Positions 57,408-64,000 of a stretch of DNA of 64,000 nucleotides are shown here, one piece after another; position 1 is the first letter of the stretch; the number at the start of each line of letters is the position of its first letter. Source of the stretch: Cytidiella melzeri (Eukaryota > Basidiomycota > Agaricomycetes > Polyporales > Irpicaceae); the NCBI GenBank assembly GCA_022592445.1, contig JABYQR010000157.1, forward strand, positions 36,640 through 100,639, in the 5' to 3' direction. The notes under the pieces were generated by a model, which saw nothing but the letters and a program-made list of their open reading frames with translations, ran no database searches and had not been told where the DNA came from. The translations under genes were made by a program, and so were the position numbers.

Positions 57408-57832
57408 TGTCACAGATTTTCAATGTTTCTACAAGACTTGCCTTACCAGGCAACAGTATTATTGGGAATATTCAGCGCTTATTCAGCGCTTATTCTGGCG
57501 CTTATCCTGGCACTTATTTTAGCGCTTATCAATTGATGCGCTGATGCGCCATCTGTCTCTGATGTGCTGATGCACTCCTTTCCTTATCTGTGTATCACAT
57601 GATAGAACTCTCTGGAACCTTGTGGAACATGCTGGAACTATGATGTCATAGTATAGAACATTCCATTAGATGATGTCATAGTTCTTAGAACCTTCTGGAA
57701 AAGTCTAGCCTTGTCTTAGAACAAGCTAGAACAAGTCTAGCCTTGGGACTGGGTCATGGGGTCAGGTCATGGGGACAATTGCTATTGGTTGATTATTGAA
57801 GTGGCACCACTAGGGCATAGGGCATGCTTAGG
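57408..57832 (+). repeat. truncated LTR-C in inverted orientation
   Basis: Begins TGTCACAGATTTTCAATG, the reverse of LTR-C, runs through the AGCGCTTATC-type minisatellite, and stops at GGGCATGCTTAGG. About 425 of ~700 bp remain. Confidence 0.8.
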
Positions 57833-58029
57833 CACAGGTTTTCTTCAGTGGGTGTCTGGTATTGTTCCAAATAGTACTCGTGATTTACGGCCTCACTTGA
57901 GTCTGGCCTGAGTGTACCAATTTGAACACGGTTGGTCTTTACACTTGTAGAATAAGCCTCCGTAGAAGTGGTTGTCTGTGACTGTGTTTGGATCAAAGAA
58001 ATATATGAACTTATTACAAGACAAAACTT
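57833..58029. other. unassigned spacer
   Basis: Between the LTR-C and element-B fragments; no feature recognised. Confidence 0.35.
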
Positions 58030-58678
58030 CTGACAACGTGGTGGGCAAAACTATGGACTGTCTAGAACCACTCAAAGTAGCTATTGTTGTTAACTACGTT
58101 GAGCTGCGCAAGAACTTTGCTATAGTTCTTACAATGCTGCTTAAACGAGACCTTCCCAATTGCTTTGCAACCCCAGTCTAGAAGTTGCCACTTGCAATTG
58201 GCGGTGACTGGTGCAAGTTTGTCTAGTTGGTTCAGGAAGCAGCTGACCTTGTTTACAAGGTGAAGTAGCGCGCGGTGGTGGTTGGGGTCCGCACTGTTGA
58301 GAAGCTCTTGGAGTTCTGTGAGAGCTTGTAGACAGGTGCAGACTGCAGTGAGCTTCGGCCTGAAGATGCCAATGAGGTCGCAAGGAGCTAGCTTCTTGAA
58401 TTTGATGAGCACCGGCTTAGGTGCAGCAGAAGCAGGAGTGGGTGCAGGAAGTTTGACAAGCCATTCAGCAAGAGTTGGCTTGTGAGTGTGTTGCTCTGCT
58501 AGAGTGCAAGCACCTTCTTTGGCAGCAGGTTCTCCGTATGCTCGGGCAGAAGCGTGAAGTCATTGATTTTCCTCGTGAGGGAACGGTAAGGGTGATGCCT
58601 TTGACAGGCGGCTTCTTGGACACGTAATTAGCAACGGTGACCAGGTCTTTGTCAGACCAACAATGAGATTGACCACTC
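58030..58678 (-). pseudogene. fragment of element B accessory ORF
   Basis: Homologous to 55316-55960. Positions 58062-58412 remain open for 116 residues, but many Arg codons have become Cys, His or Gln (TRLQ to TCLQ, NPDHR to NPNHH, ADREW to ANCKW). This is the mark of CG to TG/CA change. The 5' part is broken. Confidence 0.75.
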
Positions 58679-59200
58679 TGGTGTACATGCAGCATCTTAT
58701 ATAGACTTCAGGGACCTGTGCACAGACCATGTTAGGGGCAGGCTTTGCAAGAAGCTGTGTGAACAAAGAACAATAGAACTATCTTAAGGAGAACAATAGC
58801 TATTGTCTGGACTCTGCCAAGACCTCTACTCATGAGAGAATCTATCTAAAAGGAGACCAGTTATTTTATTCCATTCCCACACATCCTTCCATAAAGAGAA
58901 CAATAGCAAAAGAACAATAGGAGTCCATGTGGATGGTATCTATGAGGTCAAACCCTAGCTCTGGGCTGAGCCATGTGGTTGTAGCCATGTTGTCTTACAT
59001 AAGCTGAGTCACATGCCAGTGTGACATAGTAGCAAGTAATGTGACCATGTAGAGCATCTAAGCCACGTGATACGGGTGCTAAATAGACGTGCAAGGGGTT
59101 TGTGCAGAGATGGTTGCAACTGGGTTTCAACCTGGTTTCAAAGGTAAAAACTAGAGGTAAAATGCAAAAAAATAAGGGCTAGTCAGACCATCCACGACAG
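58679..59200 (-). repeat. truncated LTR-B
   Basis: Starts inside the LTR at GTGTACATGCAGC and runs to CATCCACGACA. It joins directly to element B internal sequence, so it is the 5' LTR of a deleted B copy. Confidence 0.75.
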
Positions 59201-60519
59201 CAAGTGGCAAGATACAATTCCTGAAGTCCAAAATGTGATTTGAATTTTGTACATCTTAAATAAAAGGATGTATTCAGTTGACAGTAGAGCATGTATATGT
59301 TGCAACTGAACATTTGCATCCTTAATCAACTGTTATTGACACATCAAAGGTCATTTCTGTAGTATAATCATTGTGTTCATTATGTCTGTTGGTGTGTATC
59401 CCATTGTGGAACCATGTATGAGCATTGTTATCTGTGATCAATAATATGGCAAGTGAAATGGCTGTCACCATGTAGTTAACTCCATGCAAGTAAAGTTTGT
59501 ATCTACCAGCCTGCATAGTATGTTCAGATTTGAATAAAATGTGATTACCTCAATGATAGTAGGTGCACTTTTGCTTTGTTGTGATGTGCCCTAAAGCATT
59601 CATCCAGTTGGAAAAGTTTGCCTGTTACATGAGCCATTACACTTGATTTATTCTTCCAGCTATTTTTTGTGCAGCACCATAGAGTAGATCTAGCATATCA
59701 TTAAACACCATGTAAAAATGTATTACAGTATGATACTATTAATTTTGACCTTGTAACTGGCAAAAGCATATACTCACAAAGTTCTCCTACACTGTTACCA
59801 GTTGCATCTATGAAAGATGTATCTGATAGATCCTGATGCAGGCAATGATGGTAATACCATCTTCAATGTTACTACCTCAATATTCAGATCTTTAAAAATA
59901 TCACAAAGCATTGTCAAGTAATTATTGCCTGTCGGAGTTGAATCTGTTCATTTGTCACTATCCCTAACTTGATGTTGACAAGCGCAGTAAACAAGCTATC
60001 ATGTGCACAACTATATGATCAACTGTTTCAGTTGAAGAGACCAAGTAAATGGCTAGTACTGGGTTTAAATTTACTTTTTGTGTCTTATGGGTTTGGGTGA
60101 GTATTTGACTTTTTCTAAGTCCTTTCTACCCTTGTTGACTGATTATACCTTGCACCTCACCAAGACGTTTTATTTCAGTTGTGACTTGAGCAGGTACAAA
60201 TCAGTCTACTGTAGCATTTATATGTTCACTTGGTTCATCTTCCAATGTATGATTGACTGTCTTGTCTGTATTTTATTTTCCTTGGTTCTGTTCAATGTTT
60301 GCCAGAGAGTTTTAGACATGTAATCTATCACTCTGGCATGTCAACATGATGATATGCAATAATTGCCACAAACACCTTTGGGTATTTTTTCATGAATCTC
60401 AATTAAGTGATTTTGTCAAGTAGTGCTACAGCAGCAAATTCCTGTCTTTAATGGCCTGACAGTCCTCCTACCATATGCTTATTTGAGAGGTCTCGTGTAA
60501 CTCATGTTATGTGATAAGT
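59201..60519. other. AT-rich stretch without recognised features
   Basis: A short Rep-X-like head remnant (GGCAAGATACAATTCCTGAAG region, 59203-59225) and then nothing recognisable. Frames such as 60078-60323 have no domain and no codon support. Confidence 0.4.
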
Positions 60520-61640
60520 TCACCCATGAGACAAGCAAGCATCAATGGACTTTTGTCATTGGTCACAACTTCTGTTACTAATGTGCCTCGTATCACCCAC
60601 CTTTATAAGTAGTTTTGTTACTGGTGCTAATTATTGTTAGTAGATTGCTCAGCATACTTACTTTGTTAAGTAATTTTGTCATTGGTAACAACTTTTGTTA
60701 CTAATGTGTCTGGTTTACCTAGTAATCATCTTACTGGCAACAATTTGTTTTACCAATGTGTTTGAAACACTCACTGTGATAACTAACTTTGTTACTGGTA
60801 ACAACTTTTGCTACTGATGTGTTTGAATTACCCATTTTATTAAGTGATTTTGTGACTGGTAACAACTTTCATTACCAATGTGTTTAGATTGCTCACTTTC
60901 ATAAGTAATCTTTTATTGGTAAAACATTTGTCATTATGTGCCTGCATTACCCATCTTGATAAGGAATTGTTTTACTAATGTGCTGGAATTAGCCACTTTG
61001 ATAAGGAATCGTGTTATTAGTTACAACTGTTTTTATCCACTGGCCCAGAATACTTACTTTGATAAGTAATTTGTTATTGGTAATAACTATGTTACTATTG
61101 TGTTTGGATAACCCACTTTCATAAGTGACTTTGTTATTGGTCACAAGTTTTATGACTAATGTGCCCTAATTACCCACTCACAGAAGTAATTTCATTACTA
61201 ATGTGTTTGACCTACTCACTTTGATATGTAATTTGTAACAACTGTTGTTACTAATGTTCCTTCATTACTCACTTTAATGTTACTGGTAACAATTCTCACT
61301 AGCAACTTTCAATTTGAACAGTAATGTTGTTCTTGGTAACAACTTTTGTTACCAATGTGACCCCATTATCCACTTTCATAAGCAACTTTGTTACCAGTAA
61401 CGGCTTTTGTTACCAATGTTTCTAAATCACTCACTTTCATAAGTACTTTGGTGACAAGTAACAACTTACATTATTAACTTGGTTAGAATACTTACTTTGA
61501 TAAGTAATTCTGTCATTGCTAGTAACTTTGTTACTAATGAGCTTGCATTACTCACTTTAAAGAGTAATTTTGTTGGAGTTGACAACTTTTGTTACTAATG
61601 TGTTTAGATTATTTACGTACATAAGTATACTGGCCATAAG
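60520..61640. repeat. 60-bp satellite with palindromic units
   Basis: About 18 diverged units with 60-61 bp spacing, each like TTACTGGTAACAACTTTTG then TTACTAATGTG and ACCCACTTTGATAAGTAA. Several units have perfect hairpins, e.g. GGTAACAA-CTT-TTGTTACC at 61335-61353. Confidence 0.7.
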
Positions 61641-61707
61641 AAGTAGAAGCAATCCATGTTGTTGATGTGTCCACTTTGCAATGAAATCATCACTCTTAGC
61701 TGTAAAT

Positions 61708-61780
61708 GCTCCCATAGCTGAGTAGTTCAATATGCCTGTTAGTTTTGCATGGGTCCCGGGTTCAATTCCCCTCACTGGTA
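61708..61780 (+). other. tRNA-like SINE head
   Basis: A-box-like TAGCTGAGTAGTT (61715-61727) and B box GGTTCAATTCC (61759-61769), 44 nt apart as in a tRNA. Acceptor and T stems do not pair well, so it is not a functional tRNA gene. Confidence 0.35.
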
Positions 61781-61879
61781 ATATTCCCCGCATCTAAGTG
61801 CTGGTGCTCCGTGTCGAAGTGCTGCAGTAACACGGCCCGCTGCGGTCAAGCCCGCAGCTGACCTTGAAACTGAGTCTGA

Positions 61880-62250
61880 GCACTGTTTTTCAGTAAACTG
61901 GCCATAATGTACTCAGTTTTGCTCCAAATTACAAATTTCTGCAGCCAAAAATGACCGCAGGATATAGGGCTATTGAATGATGTAAATATTACTGCCATTG
62001 GTGGAGATCTGCTTGCTGTAAAAATTGAATACTGTGTTTTGACTAAAAAAGCGCCCAAATAACAAGTTTTGAAGTGCTAGTAACAAACTCAGTACTTTCC
62101 CATCAATTGCATTCATTGTAGTAAGAAAAAGAGTGTTAATTTTTGTATTTCCCATCAACTCTTGTGGCATAGAACAACAGCGTTACATGTTGTGAGAGCT
62201 CAAAGCACTGGCATGCACTGGAACAGTTCTTTATTCTTCAGGAATTGTAA
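61880..62250 (+). mobile_element. diverged Rep-X tail
   Basis: From AAACTGGCCATAATG to TTCTTCAGGAATTGTAA; the middle is strongly diverged from the main copies. Confidence 0.5.
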
Positions 62251-62387
62251 ACACGACCATGTAGAGCATCTAAGCCACATGATATGGGCGCTTGATAGAC
62301 ATGCAAGGGGTTTGCAAAGGGGTTGCAATGTGGTTGCAAGGTGTGAACATGCAAAAAAAATAAGGGCTAGTCGAACCATCCACAACA
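62251..62387 (-). repeat. LTR-B end fragment
   Basis: Last ~137 bp of LTR-B (CGACCATGTAGAGCATC to CATCCACAACA), strongly CG-depleted. Confidence 0.65.
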
Positions 62388-62390
62388 AGT

Positions 62391-62574
62391 AATGTTGTTA
62401 CTATTAGCAACTTTCATTGCAAACATGCCGGGAATACTTACTTTGAGGAGTAATTTTGATACTTGTAACAACTCTCATAAGTAACTTGCAGGGAATACTT
62501 ACTTTGACGAGTGATTTTGTTACTGGTAACAACCTTTGTTACAAACATGCCAGGGATGCTTACTTTGATGAGTA
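62391..62574. repeat. three units of the 60-bp satellite
   Basis: Same theme as 60520-61640 (TTACTGGTAACAACC, TACTTACTTTGATGAGTA). The second element C copy is inserted here. Confidence 0.6.
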
Positions 62575-63333
62575 TGTAACAGTTAAGGTTACACTCACCA
62601 GATAGTTGTTAAACTTGAAGGGGAGATAGTGAGATAGAGAGTAGAGTGTTGGTGAGAGTGAGTACTGGGGAGTACGAAGTAGTCCTTGATCAACAGAGTG
62701 GATAAGACTGAGGGTATATGCCCTCAGGAGTGCCTCTATATATACATGAAGGGGAGGACCCCAGGTACTACCTTAAGACCCCTAATACCTACATGAGTAA
62801 GCGAAGTAATCTACCTTACTAAGCATGCCCTATGCCCTAGTGGTGCCACTTCAATAATCAACCAATAGCAATTGTCCCCATGACCTGACCCCATGACCCA
62901 GCTCCAAGGCTAGACTTGTTCTAGCTTGTTCTAAGACAAGGCTAGACTTTTCCAGAAGGTTCTAAGAACTATGACATCATCTAATGGAATGTTCTATACT
63001 ATGACATCATAGTTCCAGCATGTTCCACAATGTTCCAGAGAGTTCTATCATGTGATACACAGATAAGGAAAGGAGCGCATCAGCGCATCAGAGACAGAAG
63101 GCGCATCAGCGCATCAATTGATAGGCACTGAGAATAAGCGCCGGAATAGGCGCCTGATAAGCGCCAGATAAGCGCTGGATAAGCGCCTAAATAGACGCCG
63201 GATAAGCGCTGGATAAGCGCCTAAATAGACGCCGGATAAGCGCTGGATAAGCGCTTGACAAGCGCTTAAATATTCCCAATAATACCGTTGCCTGGTAAGG
63301 CAAGTCTTGTAGAAACATTGAAAATCTGTGACA
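62575..63333 (-). repeat. 3' LTR of second element C copy
   Basis: 759 bp, longest of the C LTRs because the minisatellite (about 63137-63270) has more GCGCTGGATAAGCGCCTAAA units. Confidence 0.87.
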
Positions 63334-63569
63334 TTACCCCCCCTTCTTGCTTTGAACTCCGTGCAAAGAGTTTTGAACGAACACCTTGGTCATTGAGTCC
63401 ACTTTTTCACCATTGTCAAGGGGGTGCCTAAGCAATTCCGAGTGACTCTAGCGGCTTCTACCGACGCCCCTGACGGGGTTCACACCTCATTGGCTGATGG
63501 TAGTCTAGTCCGTACCCTCCTCGGTTGCGTCATTGGATCGTGGATGATCCTTGATGTGTTGTTCGTGAC

Positions 63570-64000
63570 TTATACACAGTAAATTGTAGCTGAGCGTATA
63601 GCTCGGGGATGATCGTCGTAGAATTTCTTGATCGCTTCTTGAGCGTGCGTGATGTTTTCTACAGGTTCCCACGTGTCGTCGTTCGGTCCGTAGCCTTTCC
63701 AGCGTATGTAATACTGAAGCTTTTTGGCACGACCTGTACGTCTTGACTTGAGAATCTTCTCGACTTCGTATTCTTCTTCTCCGTCGATGATATCTGGCGG
63801 AGGCATCTCCAGCTTTTGGCCTTCGAATTCAGGTTCGTTGTACGGTACTAACTTGCTTGCATGGAATACTGGGTGTATCCTTGGTGAACGTTCGGGCCAT
63901 TCCAGTCTGAATGTGACCGGCGAGAGCTTTTCAGCAATCTTGAATGGGCCGTAGTACTTGGCTGACAAACTTATGTCCAGATTTCTGGTAGTCTCTCAGA
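63570..64000 (-). pseudogene. element C pol C-terminus with complete chromodomain
   Basis: Integrase end YYGPFKIAEKL, then a full chromodomain (YEVEKILKSRRTG, YYIRWKGYGPNDDTWEPV, AIKKFYDDHP). Relative to 9850, one extra base near 63967 (ACAAACTT for ACAGCTT) shifts the frame upstream, so this copy is also damaged. Confidence 0.82.

Larger units (their letters stand above)
62575..64000 (-). mobile_element. second element C copy, 3' end only in window
   Basis: LTR 62575-63333, polypurine tract 63334-63348, then pol C-terminus running off the right edge. Confidence 0.88.

Overview
The window looks like nuclear DNA of a filamentous basidiomycete, probably Agaricomycotina; I cannot name the species. 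Host genes have many short GT-AG introns, mostly 48-76 nt, often with CTAA-type branch sites. Chromodomain Ty3/gypsy elements, hAT and pogo DNA transposons and a GH128 glucanase fit the same picture. There are no operons, CRISPR arrays or rRNA genes.

Layout. A C48 (Ulp1-like) protease gene (178-1512) and a small secreted-protein gene (2140-2670) lie at the left. Positions 2920-19792 are one nested transposon stack. LTR element A (target duplication ATCTT at both ends) keeps a decayed gag but no pol. A solo LTR of family B (duplication AGAGT) sits in its 3' LTR. That solo LTR was hit by a complete hAT element (8-bp duplication GTCACATG) and by a 581-bp insertion (GAAAG). A nearly intact Ty3/gypsy element C (8594-16859) sits inside element A. 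Positions 20163-35025 are repeat-rich: five main copies and several diverged tails of a family here called Rep-X (terminal motif TACAATTCCTGAAG, internal 143-bp tandem repeats). This stretch also holds a 309-bp foldback MITE, a pogo transposon, a poly(A)-only insertion, and a second secreted-protein gene (32352-32936) paralogous to the first.

Positions 35.7-47.9 kb are a compact island of ordinary host genes: an F-box protein, prenylcysteine oxidase, a Ubx2/FAF2-type UBX protein, a Cue1-type CUE protein, a serine palmitoyltransferase small subunit and a GH128 glucanase. The UBX and CUE genes diverge from a shared 248-bp intergenic region, and homologues of both act in ER-associated degradation.

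Positions 49306-56973 hold Ty3/gypsy element B, whose gag and pol are frameshifted but which keeps an open accessory ORF upstream of gag. It is followed by fragments of B and C, a quiet AT-rich stretch, a 60-bp satellite with palindromic units (60520-61640), and a second C copy entering at 62575 and running off the right edge.

The coding content is therefore a small conserved housekeeping island between two transposon-rich blocks. The only unusual host genes, the secreted-protein pair, lie in the transposon-rich part.
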